Shown here in pieces: positions 7,651 through 17,700 of a DNA stretch of 64,000 bases. The DNA comes from Rhodocyclales bacterium (lineage in GTDB: Bacteria > Pseudomonadota > Gammaproteobacteria > Burkholderiales > Rhodocyclaceae). Location of the stretch: contig JAQGMF010000032.1 in assembly GCA_028292505.1 (NCBI GenBank), forward strand, positions 1 to 64,000, written 5' to 3'. The stretch's first letter is position 1; each line of letters begins with the position of its first letter. The translations under genes were made by a program, and so were the position numbers. A model generated the notes under the pieces. That model had not been told where the DNA came from, did not search any database, and saw only the letters and a program-made list of their open reading frames with translations.

Positions 7651-8457
7651 TTACTGCCGTGGCTCGCCGTCTTCATTTACGATGATGGTCGGTCCCGGTG
7701 GGGCGCTCATCTGTATGCGATGCTCCCTGCCGCGGAAGTCGTAGGTCACGTCCCAATATTCCGGGGTGGTGCTTGCTACGTTTTCGCAGCGGCGTACATC
7801 ACGGCTGCCGTAGTTGTCGTTGTCATTACGGCCCACGTTGGCGCCAATCGCTGCGCCGGCTACTGCGCCGCCTGCCGTGGCGATGTCCTTGCCCGAGCCG
7901 CCGCCAACTTGGTGTCCGAGTACGCCACCGACAATTGCACCGATGATCGCGCCACCCACGTTCGCATTGTTGCGCGGCGCCGATACTTGCTCGCGGTCCA
8001 CCCAGCAGCGCTGGCTTGGCGGCCCCACGACGGCATGCACCGAAGTGATGGCAACGTCATAGACACGCTCCTGTGGACGACGGCGATATTCGTAGTTGGG
8101 CTGCGCGACAGGCTCTGGCGTGTCGTAACCCCTGCGCACGTTACGGCTGATCGGCCGCACCGATGAGATGCGCTTGTTCATGCCCATTCGGTCGAGCGAT
8201 TCGTAACTGCCCGGACGCAGCACGACGCACCTGCCCTGGAAGCCCACGTCTTCGCAGACCTGCCAGTTGCCGTTGTCGACCACGACCGACGATGCGCGGT
8301 CATTGAAGCCGGCGCGCACGAAGTTTGCGACCGTCCCGTCCGCAGTGAATGCGTGTCCACGAAAGCCCACGCCCTCGTAGAACGTCACCTGGGACATTGC
8401 TTGTGCGCTAAGCATCAGCGCCGCAATGCCAAGTGAATATTTTATTTTCCAATTCAT
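7651..8457 (-). CDS. Exported beta/gamma-crystallin plus glycine-zipper protein
   Basis: 268 residues. Residues 1-22 are a signal peptide (IAALMLSAQAMSQ). Residues about 24-105 hold two Greek-key motifs of the beta/gamma-crystallin type (VTFYEGVGFRGHAFTADG; WQVCEDVGFQGRCVVLRPG), with a SYESL/MNKRISSVRP ending. Residues about 165-212 form a glycine zipper (GGAIIGAIVGGVLGHQVGGG; GGAVAGAAIGANVG), which usually inserts in or spans a membrane. A C-terminal domain (YWDVTYDFRGREHRIQMSAP) resembles the tail of other glycine-zipper outer-membrane proteins. Likely a periplasmic or outer-membrane structural protein. No enzyme motif is seen. Confidence 0.85.
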   Translation of the reverse strand: MNWKIKYSLGIAALMLSAQAMSQVTFYEGVGFRGHAFTADGTVANFVRAGFNDRASSVVVDNGNWQVCEDVGFQGRCVVLRPGSYESLDRMGMNKRISSVRPISRNVRRGYDTPEPVAQPNYEYRRRPQERVYDVAITSVHAVVGPPSQRCWVDREQVSAPRNNANVGGAIIGAIVGGVLGHQVGGGSGKDIATAGGAVAGAAIGANVGRNDNDNYGSRDVRRCENVASTTPEYWDVTYDFRGREHRIQMSAPPGPTIIVNEDGEPRQ

Positions 8458-8556
8458 GGATATCTCCGATGTCAGTATTGCTTGCCGCAGCAGCGCACGT
8501 CGCGCTGCTGCGGATGCCGCTTAGGGCTTAATGCGGCAGTGAATAAGCTTGAAGGC

Positions 8557-8919
8557 TTACTTGCCGGAGACGACGAGCGCAGAGGCATCGACGCCCTTCA
8601 CATCGTCGACGTTCTTCACGTCAGACTCGGCAAGCGATTTCGCTGCCGCTGTCGTTGCCGTACCACTCAGGGCGACAACGCCGTTGAAGGTGCTGACGTG
8701 GATGTCGGATTTCTTCAGACCGCCGTCGGCGATCAGCTTCGCTTTCACCTTGGTGGTGATGGCGGCGTCCTTCAGTGTGGATGCCACACCGTCGCTGGGC
8801 GGCTGTGCGGTTGCATCTGCAGCGAACGCCGGGTTAAGGCTGAGCCCCAGCGCGGTGCTTAGTGCTGCGACGGTGAGGACGTTACGGAATGAGTTCTTGA
8901 AAGCGTTTGTCATATTCAT
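8557..8919 (-). CDS. Exported BON-domain protein
   Basis: 120 residues from ATG 8919, chosen because AAGGA lies seven bases upstream; an in-frame ATG 18 bases earlier lacks a site. Residues 1-33 form a signal peptide ending NPAFA-AD. Residues about 50-118 are one BON domain (LKDAAITTKVKAKLIADGGL; DIHVSTFNGVVALSGTATT; AKSLAESDVKNVDDVKGVDAS), like half of OsmY. BON proteins are periplasmic and osmotically or envelope-stress induced in enterobacteria. The gap 8920-9157 shows nothing I can name. Confidence 0.88.
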   Translation of the reverse strand: MNMTNAFKNSFRNVLTVAALSTALGLSLNPAFAADATAQPPSDGVASTLKDAAITTKVKAKLIADGGLKKSDIHVSTFNGVVALSGTATTAAAKSLAESDVKNVDDVKGVDASALVVSGK

Positions 8920-9157
8920 GATGGTTTCCTTTTTCATATGCTCGAATTGATTGCGAGGAGTGCGCTGACGAGGTCAGCGATTGGCAATCTGTTTGCGAGC
9001 GGTCGGCGATGTGCCGGGGGAGGTCTCCGCAAGAAGCAGGGGCGGGCGTTACGTATCATCCCGTATAGGACAACTTTCTTCTGTACGCCACCGCACATGG
9101 GGTGGGACAAATGCGTGCTATCGAATACAGGACGTGGCCGGACATGACAAACGGGAA

Positions 9158-9556
9158 TCAGCGTTTGCCCCGTTGAGTCATGCTACCTGCCGCGCCGGCT
9201 GGAGGGGCGATTGGTGAGGCGGTAGGCGAGGTCATTGGGGCCATCGTGCCGGGCTGTGTGGGCACGGGGCTGCTGATCGGCGGCCGACGACGCGCAGTAG
9301 GGAGGCTGGTATCGAGCGAGCTGCTGGACGAATTCGATGCATCGCTGGTGCTTGCGCTGGACGAAACCGTACCGGTAGGGGTTGTAGTGTCACTGGAAGT
9401 CTGCGCGCTGGAGTTAGCCTCTTTGGCGCCAGTGCCATAAATGCGTATCGGTGAAATGCTGCCGCCAGCGTTGCCACCGCTACTGGTTTGCGCCCAGCTC
9501 GCAGTGGCAGCGCAGCAGGCAATCGCGATGACGCTGTGCGCGATCATATTCCGCAT
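9158..9556 (-). CDS. Exported Ser/Thr/Pro-rich low-complexity protein
   Basis: 132 residues from ATG 9556, with AAAGGAGAGAATC directly before it. Residues 1-22 are a signal peptide (MIAHSVIAIACCAATASWAQ). The rest is low complexity: a Ser/Thr-rich stretch around residues 50-85, then Pro-rich with PVPTQPGTMAPMTSPTASPI and an Arg/Lys end. It has no recognisable domain and is probably an unstructured periplasmic or surface protein of unknown role. Confidence 0.6.
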   Translation of the reverse strand: MRNMIAHSVIAIACCAATASWAQTSSGGNAGGSISPIRIYGTGAKEANSSAQTSSDTTTPTGTVSSSASTSDASNSSSSSLDTSLPTARRRPPISSPVPTQPGTMAPMTSPTASPIAPPAGAAGSMTQRGKR

Positions 9557-9690
9557 GATTCTCTCCTTTGAATGATCGACGTGAGTCCGGTAGTGCAAAG
9601 GACTCTGATCAGTCAGGCGCAACTCGTGTGCCTGGGGCACGAATGGCTGGCGTGGCTGGAGCGGGACCGTCCGACTACTGCGAATGCGCC

Positions 9691-11619
9691 CTAGTCGGCC
9701 TTGCGCAGCATTTTCATTATTTCAGCCAGGCGATAGGGCTTGTTGATGAAGTTGAATGCGGCAAGCGGCGAATCCGTGGCATGCACGGCCGGCGCCGGGT
9801 AGCCGGAAGCCAGGAGGATCTTGATGCCGGGAACGAGTTCGCGTGCACGATGGCCCAGTGCAATGCCGTCCATGCCCGGCATCAGCACATCGGCGAACAG
9901 CACGTCGACATTCGGCGTTCGCAGCAATATCTCCAGGGCATCTTCGCTGTTGTTGGCCGATAGTACGTCGTATCCCATTGTCGTAAAAAGCTCGATCGCC
10001 ATGTCGAGCACATCCGGTTCGTCGTCGACCACCAGTGCCTTGTCGTTGCCGGCGTTGGTTTCGGTCGAAGACGTTTCGGCTGCGTCGTTGTCGCCGACGA
10101 GTGCGGGCAAGAACAGGGAAATCGACGTTCCCTCGCCGACTTCCGTTTCCAGCAGCATGTCGCCGCCGGATTGCCGAACGAGACCATGAACCTGGCTCAG
10201 TCCCAGACCTGTGCCCATGCCGGGACCCTTCGTGGTGAAGAACGGTTCGGTAGCCTTCGCTAGCACGTCGGCGGACATTCCCGTGCCGGTATCCTTGACG
10301 GTCACCGCGACGAACTGCCCGGCCGGCAGCATCCCGACCTGGTGATGGTCGAGCTGGACGTTCCTGGTCTGCACGATCAGGGTGCCGCCACGCGGCATGG
10401 CGTCGCCCGCGTTGGTGACGAGGTTCAAAAGCGCCGCTTCGAATTGCGTGGCGTCTACGAGCACAGGGCGCAGATCCGGGTCGAGTTCGATCTCGAATCT
10501 GATCGTTTCATTGCAGGCACGACGCAGCACGGCTTCGAAGCTGCCGATCACGCGATTGAGATTGTATTTTTCCTGTTGCAGCGGTTGCTGGCGCGCGAAC
10601 GACAGAAGCTGCTGGGTCAGGTTTGCACCGCGTTTGGCCGCCCGCTGCATACTTTCGATGGTCCGCGTGGCCGAGGGCGTTTTTACTTCCCGAGAGAGAA
10701 GCTCCAGGCCGGTGACGACGACGCCGAGCAGGTTGTTGAAATCGTGCGCGACGCCACCCGTGAGCTTGCCCATGGCTTCAAGCTTTTGCGACTGGAACAG
10801 GGCTTCCTTGGTGCGCTCGAGCGAAAGCGCGGCATTGCGTCGCTCCGTGATGTCGCGCGTAATCTTGGCAAAGCCGATCAGCTCGCCCATGTCGTTGTGG
10901 ATTGCGTCGATCACCACATGCGCCCAGAAATGCGTGCCGTCCTTGCGAACGCGCCAGCCCTCGCTCTCTAAGCGTCCGTCGGCGAGGGCTCTTTCAAGCG
11001 CCCTCGCCGGCAGGCCGTTGGCACGGTCCTCTTCGGTATAGAAGCGCGAAAAATGTGTGCCGACGATTTCACGCTCGGTGAAGCCTTTGATGCGTTCGGC
11101 ACCTGTGTTCCATTCCGTCACCATGCCTTCCGGCGAAAGCATGTAAATGGCATAGTCGGTAACGCCCTTGACCAGCAGGCGAAAGCGCTCTTCGCTGGCA
11201 TGTAGCGCCTGCTCGGTCAATTTGCGTTCGGTGATATCGCGCGTGACTTTGGCGAAGCCCACCAGGATGCCGTCATCGTTGCGGATCGGATCGATGACGA
11301 CACTGGCCCAGAAGCGCGTACTATCCTTGCGCACGCGCCAGCCTTCATCCTCGAACTTGCCTTCGGTTTGTGCGGTGAGCAGGGCGCGGTCGGGCAGACC
11401 GGAGGCCTTGTCCTCCTCGGTGTAGAAGCGCGAGAAGTGCTCGCCGATGATTTCGTCCGCCGTGTAGCCCTTGAAACGCTGTGCACCGGCATTCCAGCTG
11501 TTGACGTAACCTTCCGGCGAAAGCATGTATATTGCATAATCGACGACGCCCGATACGAACTGTGTGAGGCTCGGGGTATCGATGACTCCGGAGAAATTAT
11601 TTTTTTGCAGCGTTTGCAT
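9691..11619 (-). CDS. Hybrid histidine kinase: PAS-PAS-HisKA-HATPase-REC
   Basis: 642 residues from ATG 11619. A longer frame reaches ATG 11814, but the extra 65 codons read as low-quality sequence and contain a palindrome at 11727-11752. Two near-identical PAS domains (about 15-130 and 145-260) share YAIYMLSPEG, HFSRFYTEED and GWRVRKD, and end in DITER. HisKA has phospho-acceptor GGVAHDFNNLLG, and HATPase has NLVTNAGDAM and GMGTGLGLSQ. The receiver domain at the C-terminus has ALVVDDEPDVLDMA and DVLFADVLMPGMDG. No transmembrane segment, so a cytoplasmic sensor. The PAS duplication is recent-looking. No separate response-regulator gene lies beside it. Confidence 0.9.
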   Translation of the reverse strand: MQTLQKNNFSGVIDTPSLTQFVSGVVDYAIYMLSPEGYVNSWNAGAQRFKGYTADEIIGEHFSRFYTEEDKASGLPDRALLTAQTEGKFEDEGWRVRKDSTRFWASVVIDPIRNDDGILVGFAKVTRDITERKLTEQALHASEERFRLLVKGVTDYAIYMLSPEGMVTEWNTGAERIKGFTEREIVGTHFSRFYTEEDRANGLPARALERALADGRLESEGWRVRKDGTHFWAHVVIDAIHNDMGELIGFAKITRDITERRNAALSLERTKEALFQSQKLEAMGKLTGGVAHDFNNLLGVVVTGLELLSREVKTPSATRTIESMQRAAKRGANLTQQLLSFARQQPLQQEKYNLNRVIGSFEAVLRRACNETIRFEIELDPDLRPVLVDATQFEAALLNLVTNAGDAMPRGGTLIVQTRNVQLDHHQVGMLPAGQFVAVTVKDTGTGMSADVLAKATEPFFTTKGPGMGTGLGLSQVHGLVRQSGGDMLLETEVGEGTSISLFLPALVGDNDAAETSSTETNAGNDKALVVDDEPDVLDMAIELFTTMGYDVLSANNSEDALEILLRTPNVDVLFADVLMPGMDGIALGHRARELVPGIKILLASGYPAPAVHATDSPLAAFNFINKPYRLAEIMKMLRKAD

Positions 11620-11726
11620 CGACGTCTGACGAGGGGGATTGGTGGCCGGGAAAGTGCATTCTACGCTGCAGGAATGCGCTTTCCCCAAGTCTGTGAAGCT
11701 ACTTTTTGGTGACGCGGCGTTTTGCT

Positions 11727-11752
11727 GAAAATGAACAGATTTGTGCATTTTC
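11727..11752. promoter_or_regulatory. AT-rich palindrome upstream of the hybrid kinase
   Basis: GAAAATG-aACAgatTTGTg-CATTTTC is a near-perfect palindrome (arms 7 bp, with ACA/TGT inside). It lies about 110 bases before the chosen kinase start and after the DUF3175 stop codon. It could be an operator; no partner regulator is evident. Confidence 0.35.
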
Positions 11753-11822
11753 GGCGGAGATTCTGCCGGGTCGGCGTGGTTTTGCCGCGCTCTTGCGGCT
11801 TTCAATTCTTCCATCGCAGCCT

Positions 11823-12122
11823 TCAGTGCGTCTTGCGCGCGGGGCGATGAAACTGCGCGCGCAGCTCGTCCTTGGCCGCTTCGAGGCGATGACGCTGGCT
11901 TGCCGACAGCGTCTCGCCCGCACGATTGATGTAGAAATTCAGCATCGACATCGCCGAGCGGAACGGGCTGCTCTTGCGCCGTTGACTGTGCTCGGCCGAT
12001 TGTTTCAGCGCGGCGGCAATCCGCTTCGGATTCTTCTGCGCGAACAGGCCCTGTTCGATATCGAGGGCGTCGCTATGCTCGGTGACTGTCTGTGACCATT
12101 TCTGGGTTTTGCGTTGCGTCAT
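11823..12122 (-). CDS. DUF3175-family small basic protein
   Basis: 99 residues from ATG 12122, with AGGAGG eight bases upstream. It matches the DUF3175 pattern: KWSQTVTEHSDALDIEQGLF, then KNPKRIAAALKQSAEHSQRR, SPFRSAMSMLNFYINRAG and LEAAKDELRAQFHRP. Family members are small, charged proteins of unknown function, common in Rhizobiales and Burkholderiales. It precedes the hybrid kinase gene on the same strand. Confidence 0.85.
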   Translation of the reverse strand: MTQRKTQKWSQTVTEHSDALDIEQGLFAQKNPKRIAAALKQSAEHSQRRKSSPFRSAMSMLNFYINRAGETLSASQRHRLEAAKDELRAQFHRPARKTH

Positions 12123-12306
12123 GATGAGGCCTCCTGCTGTCGTAAAGTATGTTGCATGCAATGACACAGGCATCAGGGCTTCGCAATCGTGGCTAGTCAC
12201 ACCCGTGCAGATACATGGGATAGCGCAGCAAGCGACGTTCCCGCCCGCGCGCAAAGGGGCGGAATGGCGTTTGCTGTACTTCAGGATCAAAGGATGAGGA
12301 GGCGAT

Positions 12307-12642
12307 ATGCCGGCGAATGCCGCGTTTGAAGAGGTCGAGCCAAAGCGCGAGGCCATCGATGCCTTGCAGGGGCCGGCGGTGGTGGAATTCGGCACCGGCT
12401 GGTGTGGTCATTGCCGCGCGGCGCAACCGCTGATTGCGTCAGCTTTCGCCGACTACGCCGGCGTTCGCCACATCAGGATAGAAGACGGACCGGGCCGGCG
12501 GCTGGGGCGTTCCTTCAGCGTGAAGTTGTGGCCGACCTTGGTCTTCCTGCGCGATGGCAAGGAGCTCGCGCGCCTTGTGCGGCCCGGCACTGCGGCAGAG
12601 ATCGAGAGCAAGTTGGCGCTGATCGAGGCGCGCGGCGCGTAG
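12307..12642 (+). CDS. Thioredoxin-family protein (WCGHC)
   Basis: 111 residues. The active site is W32-C33-G34-H35-C36 in FGTGWCGHCRAAQPLI, the PDI-like CGHC variant rather than the CGPC of thioredoxin. A cis-Pro region follows (VKLWPTLVFLRDGKEL). There is no signal peptide, so the protein is cytoplasmic and likely reduces disulfides or handles oxidative stress. GAGGAGG lies seven bases before ATG 12307. Single gene, divergent from DUF3175. Confidence 0.87.
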   Translation: MPANAAFEEVEPKREAIDALQGPAVVEFGTGWCGHCRAAQPLIASAFADYAGVRHIRIEDGPGRRLGRSFSVKLWPTLVFLRDGKELARLVRPGTAAEIESKLALIEARGA

Positions 12643-12667
12643 TGAGCAGGCTGCGCTGAGCAGGGTG

Positions 12668-12735
12668 CAGTGAGCAACGCGAACTCCACCATCGTTCACC
12701 ACGGGGCGGTGCAGTTCGCTACGCTCACTGACACC
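12668..12735. repeat. Intergenic inverted repeat, family B copy 1
   Basis: CAGTGAGC-aacGCGAACT at the left is mirrored by AGTTCGCtacGCTCACTG at the right, followed by ACACCCTACGG. A second copy with the same arms lies at 26991-27082. It sits between convergent thioredoxin and VOC genes. Confidence 0.7.
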
Positions 12736-13209
12736 CTACGGCGTGTCCCATTTGTCATGTCGCTCGCGCCGCTCCTGGCGATAGTTGGTGATTTCCAGCC
12801 GCGTGCCGTCCGGGTCGCTGAAGAAGATCGCCCAGTAATCGGGCGCGTATTCGGGATGGTGCTTCGGCTCTGTGGCTGCGATGCCCGCTTCACGCAACGC
12901 AGCGGCGCATGCCACGAGGTCGCCGATCGTGTCGACACGCAGACACAAATGATGCATGCCCGGCGCGCAGGCGTCGCTTGAAGGCTTGCGCACCGTGGCG
13001 GATTTTGCCGGGCGAAGCACGTAGCCGAAGTGGCGGTTGAAATACTGGATATGCATATCGCCATTGAGGACGAAACTGTTTTTGCGGAAACCGAGCGTCG
13101 TCATGAGCGTGTCGTAGAACGCTTCGGATCGCGATAGATCTGTCACCGCGATGTAGATGTGATCGATGCCGATTATTTCCGCCGCAATTTTTGTCATGGC
13201 GATTGTCAT
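12736..13209 (-). CDS. VOC (glyoxalase/bleomycin-resistance fold) family protein
   Basis: 157 residues from ATG 13209. One vicinal-oxygen-chelate domain: GIDHIYIAVTDLSRSEAFYD at the start, a central MHHLCLRVDTIGDL with a metal-type His, and a FFSDPDGTRLEITNY strand with the C-terminal Glu ligand. VOC proteins include metal-dependent lyases, dioxygenases and isomerases, and the substrate cannot be inferred. A second in-frame ATG at 13197 is an alternative start. Its stop lies inside the edge of repeat family B. Confidence 0.87.
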   Translation of the reverse strand: MTIAMTKIAAEIIGIDHIYIAVTDLSRSEAFYDTLMTTLGFRKNSFVLNGDMHIQYFNRHFGYVLRPAKSATVRKPSSDACAPGMHHLCLRVDTIGDLVACAAALREAGIAATEPKHHPEYAPDYWAIFFSDPDGTRLEITNYRQERRERHDKWDTP

Positions 13210-13338
13210 GGTGATTCATTCCTATTTCATTTTTGCACGCATGAGCATAGCGGAACGTATGCATCGCGGGCAGTTGCCCGGCATGCGGCATGACGATTGC
13301 TGATCTGCCGGCACGCCTCATCACCTGAGATCGCTTCG

Positions 13339-14424
13339 ATGACCGACAACGCGGCACGCCATGAACTGCAAGCGCTTTGGCGCAGGATGTCGAGCGCGCA
13401 GCATTACGGCGTGCTGGCCCTGTTGTCGATGAGCATTGCCCTGGTCAGCTTGTGCGTGATGCTGGGCCTGCCTTTCGTTGCACCGATGATCTGGGCCTTG
13501 CTGCTTGCTGTGCTGATGCAGCCGGTGCATCACTGGATCGGCCAGCGCGTGCCTTACCCCGCGCCCGCCGCCTTGGCGACGATGGTGGTGGTCATCGTGG
13601 CGCTGGTGTTGCCGCTGGCACTTGCCGGCACCGAGATTGCCGTCGAGGTTTCGCAGAACGCACGCGATGTGCAATCCGGCCAAGCCTTCCAGAACTGGAT
13701 CCTGGCGATCAATCGCAATCCCTGGTTGGGCAAGGCCGCTGAATGGCTGCAGGTGCGCGTCGACATTCGCAACCAAATCGGCAATGCGGTGCAGACCGGC
13801 GTGCACTTTTTATCCGGTCTGATGCTCGGCTCGGTGTACGCGGTGATCGAGTGGTTGGTTGCTTTCTACATGTTGTTTTTCTTTCTGCGCGACGCGCGCG
13901 TGCTGCTCGACTGGGTGGCCGGTGTCCTGCCGCTGAGCCGCACCGAAAGCAATGGCGTGTTTCGTCGCGTGCGCGACACGCTGTATGCCGTCGCGCTGGG
14001 CAGCCTGCTCGTGTCGCTGGGCCAAGGTTTGGCCGTCGGTCTTGCCTTCTGGGCGACCGGTCTGCCTTCGCCGCTGATGTGGGGCGGCGTCATGGCCGTG
14101 CTGGCACTTGTGCCGGTGATCGGCACCTCGTCGGTGTGGGTGTGCGCAACCGTCTACCTGCTGCTACAAGGCGATTGGAAGAACGCCATTGTCATAGGCG
14201 CGTGCGGTGCCGTCGCGCTCGGCGTCATCGACAATGTGCTCTACCCGATGCTGGTCAAGGGCCGGCTCGACATGCATCCCGTGCCAGTGTTCATCGCGGT
14301 AGTCGGTGGCGTGGCCACCTTCGGGCCGACAGGCATTGTGCTCGGCCCGCTGATTCTTTCCCTGGCGCAAGCCGTCCGGCATATCTGGCGGGCACGGTTC
14401 GAGGCGGAGGAGCGTGTTGGTTGA
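13339..14424 (+). CDS. AI-2E family transporter (PerM-like membrane protein)
   Basis: 361 residues from ATG 13339 (GAGATCGC upstream). Polytopic inner-membrane protein: hydrophobic segments at about 26-90 (three), 160-190, 225-300 (several) and 310-345, with a soluble loop near 95-150. The family ending appears as FIAVVGGVATFGPTGIVLGP, matching PerM/YdiK proteins. Members have been linked to export of autoinducer-2 or to ion transport; which applies here is unknown. Stands alone, with large palindromes after it. Confidence 0.87.
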   Translation: MTDNAARHELQALWRRMSSAQHYGVLALLSMSIALVSLCVMLGLPFVAPMIWALLLAVLMQPVHHWIGQRVPYPAPAALATMVVVIVALVLPLALAGTEIAVEVSQNARDVQSGQAFQNWILAINRNPWLGKAAEWLQVRVDIRNQIGNAVQTGVHFLSGLMLGSVYAVIEWLVAFYMLFFFLRDARVLLDWVAGVLPLSRTESNGVFRRVRDTLYAVALGSLLVSLGQGLAVGLAFWATGLPSPLMWGGVMAVLALVPVIGTSSVWVCATVYLLLQGDWKNAIVIGACGAVALGVIDNVLYPMLVKGRLDMHPVPVFIAVVGGVATFGPTGIVLGPLILSLAQAVRHIWRARFEAEERVG

Positions 14425-14475
14425 ATCCTGTGACTGTGCGCCTAGGAAGCTGTTCCTTTGAAAAGCAAAAGCTTT

Positions 14476-14560
14476 CACCACAGAGGCACAGAGAATCGCA
14501 GAGGGCCACAGAGGAAGGCGGAGCCTCCGTGGCCCTCTGTGTCTCTGTGCCTCTGTGGTG
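14476..14560. repeat. Large imperfect palindrome (family C, CACCACAGAGGCACAGAG)
   Basis: The left arm begins CACCACAGAGGCACAGAG and continues through GAGGGCCACAGAGG. The right arm, CCTCCGTGGCCCTCTGTGTC then TCTGTGCCTCTGTGGTG, mirrors it almost throughout, giving a hairpin of about 40 bp. No U-tract follows. It resembles a non-autonomous intergenic repeat. Confidence 0.75.
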
Positions 14561-14596
14561 AGTCGCCCGCAGGCCGAAAGTGATTGCCCCAAAGAC

Positions 14597-14668
14597 CGTC
14601 ATCCCGGCGAAGGCCGGGATCCAGGCTCGGAGGCACCGTACTGGATTCCGGCCTTCGCCGGAATGACA
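14597..14668. repeat. Palindromic repeat, diverged family A copy
   Basis: CGTCATCCCGGCGAAGGCCG and the mirrored CCGGCCTTCGCCGGAATGAC flank a 30-base centre with GGATCCAG/CTGGATTCC. The layout matches the family A copies at 7296, 30504 and 56628 with diverged sequence. Confidence 0.7.
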
Positions 14669-14755
14669 GATGGAAGATCGTGAGCAGCTTCTAAGGTTTA
14701 GCGGTGCGAGGCTCCCGACCCCCAACCCGCGCGGCGCAGCCATGGTGTTACGTGG

Positions 14756-17700
14756 CTACTTGCCCGAACCGGCCCGCTTCGTTGCCAACACGCGCTCCAC
14801 CGTCTGCGTGAGTTTCTCCAGCGAAACGGGTTTGCCGATGTGCGCGTCGAAACCCGCATCCAGCGCCAGTTGTGCGTCGTTGGGGCGGCCGAAGCCGGTC
14901 AGGGCGATGGCCGGTACGTCGCGCGTGTTATTCATTTTGCGTAACTTGCGTATCAGTTCATGACCATCCATATCCGGCATGGCGATATCGGAAATGATCA
15001 GATCGAACTTTTTCTTGGCGGCGATGGCAAGCGCTTTCTTGGCGCTTGGTGCCGCCGTGACGATGCTGCCATCGAGCTTGAGCAGGTCGCTGAAAGATTC
15101 GAGCGTTTCAAGCGTGTCGTCGACCAGCAGAACCTGCTGACCCGCCAGCCCACCGCCGCGCGGCGCCCATTCTGCGACCTCCTGCGAACCGAGGAAAATC
15201 GGCAGCCACACGGAAAAGGTCGCGCCGTGGCCAAGCCCATCGGATTTAACCGCGACGCGCCCGCCATGTGCTTCGGCGAGCTGTTGCACGAGTGCACAAC
15301 CGATGCCAAGGCCGCCTTCCTTGCGCGTCGTTGCGCGGCCGCCTGCCTGGCGAAACATGTCGAATACCTTGTCGATGAAATCCGGTGCAATACCCTGGCC
15401 GGTGTCTTTCACTTCGAGCTTGCCGAAGTTGGCATCGCGCGACAGCGTGACGGTGATCGAGTCGCCACTGCCGCTGAACTTGATGGCATTGCTCAACAAG
15501 TTCCAGACGATCTGTTCGAGTCGCGTCGGGTCCACGAAGACCATGTTGTTGTCATCGACGTTAACGGTGATCGAGACATTCTTCGCGTCGGATTCGCCAC
15601 GCATGGCGCTAACGATGTCGTCGACGATCACGGCCCACGGCACCCCCGCGCGACTGAGCGAGAGCTTGCCCATGCGCACGCGCGACAGATCGAGCAGATC
15701 GTCGATGATCTGCGCCTGGCCGAGTACGGTGCGGCGGATCGTGTCGGCCGCTCGCGCCGCATGCGGTACTTCGCGTATCTGCGGTATGCGCGTCAGGAGT
15801 TCGGCATTGACGTGGATCAGGTTAAGGGGGTGCTTGAGCTCGTGCGACACGACGGCCAGCAGATCGTCCTTGAGTTCGCTGGCGGCCTTTGCCTGCTTGA
15901 GCATGTCTTCACGATCTGCTTCCTGCAGTTTCTTGCCCGTCAGGTCACGCGCGATCTTGGCAAAACCCTTGTGGCCTTGTAGAAGTGTGGTGATGCCACT
16001 GCAATAAAACGTCGTGCCGTCCTTGCGCTGGTGCCAGCGTTCGTCTTCGGGGCGGCCTTCGTTGCGCGCCTTGCTCAGTTCCAGCGCTGGCGCACCATGT
16101 TCGCGATCCTCTTGCGTGAAGATCAATGCTGCAGGCTGGCCGACAGCCTCTTCCTCGGTATAACCGAAGATGCGTTGCGCGCCGACGTTCCAGCCGGTTA
16201 TGTTGCCGTCATTGTCCATGGTGATGATGGCGTAATCGCGCGTGCTCTCGGCGACCAGGCGCATGCGTTCTTCGCCCTGGCGCAGCGCTTCCTCCGCCTG
16301 CCTGCGGCCCGAGATGTCGACGTAGGTCAGTACGGCACCATCGATACGGTTTTCCGTGGTGCGATAGGGCAGGACGCGGGCCAGGTACCACTTGCCATCG
16401 CTGCTATGCACTTCGCGTTCGCTGGCACGCAGCGAGCAGAAGGCATCGATGGCGTCGCCAGCGAGGTTCTCGTAGTCGAGGCGATGCGTGATGTCGAGCA
16501 GCGAACGGCCGATGTCGGACGGAATGATGCTGAAGATGTCGGTGGCGCGCGGCGTGTAACGCTTGATGCGCATGCCGCTGTCGATGAAGACGGTGGCAAT
16601 GTCCGTCGAGGCGATCAGGTTCTGCAGATCATCATTGATCTTGCTGGTCTCTTCGACCTTGACCTTGAGCTCGTGATTGACGGTGATGAGTTCTTCGTTG
16701 ATGGACTGCAGTTCTTCGCGGCTGGTCTCGAGTTCTTCAGTGGCCGAGCGCAGTTCCTCGTTGATCGCCTGCAGTTCTTCGTTGGAGGCCTTGAGTTCCT
16801 CGTTGGATGTTTCAGCTTGTTCGATGGTCAGTTGCAGCTGCTGCTTGACGCCGTGCAATTCCTCTTCGAGTTGTTCGACGAGAAAACCTGAGCCGTCGGC
16901 ATCTCCCTCGGCGACATGTCCGCCCGTGGTGTCTTCGACTTCGTTGAAGACGACGAGGATGAAGTCGGTGCCGGTGTTGCTGTCGTGCACCGGCCGTGCC
17001 GTCATATTCACGTAGAAGACCCGACCGTCGCGATGCAGTTGCACACGTCGCGCCTCGACGCTCTTGCCGGTCTGCGACGCTTGGAACATGGCGGTGCGCA
17101 ACTCGAGTCGCAAGTCCGGGTGAATCAGTGCCAGCAGGTTGTGCGAAGGTATGCCGCCGGCATGTCTGAGAAACTCGCCGGCGCGACCCGTGAGGTGCAC
17201 GATTTCGTGATCGTGGCCGACCAGCACGCTGGGCGGTGCATATTGCTCCAGCAATTTCTGATGCAGTTCGGCAAATGGCACGTAACGCCTTTCGGGGATA
17301 GAGGTTTGTGCCAGCTGAACAGACGTATCAAGCGCGCCAAGCGGCAATGTCGGCACGTACCGCGCAGAGCGTGTCACTGGGTTGGCGCGATAGATGCGAT
17401 TCTTCTTGTCGACCACGCTGAAGTATTGGCCGGCCGCGTCGGTCGATTCCGACGTGCCAAGAAACAGGTAGCCACCTGGCCGTAGCGCGAAATGCAGCAT
17501 CTCGAGTACATCGGTCTGCACCGCGCGGTCGAGGTAGATCATCAGGTTGCGACAGCAGACCAGATCGAGTCTGGAGAAGGGCGGGTCGCGCAGGATATTG
17601 TGGGCAGCGAACAGCACCTTTTCGCGCACGCTCTTGCGCACGCGATAACGCAGCGGCTCTTTGGTAAAGAATTCGCCAAGGCGCTCGGACGAAACGTCGG

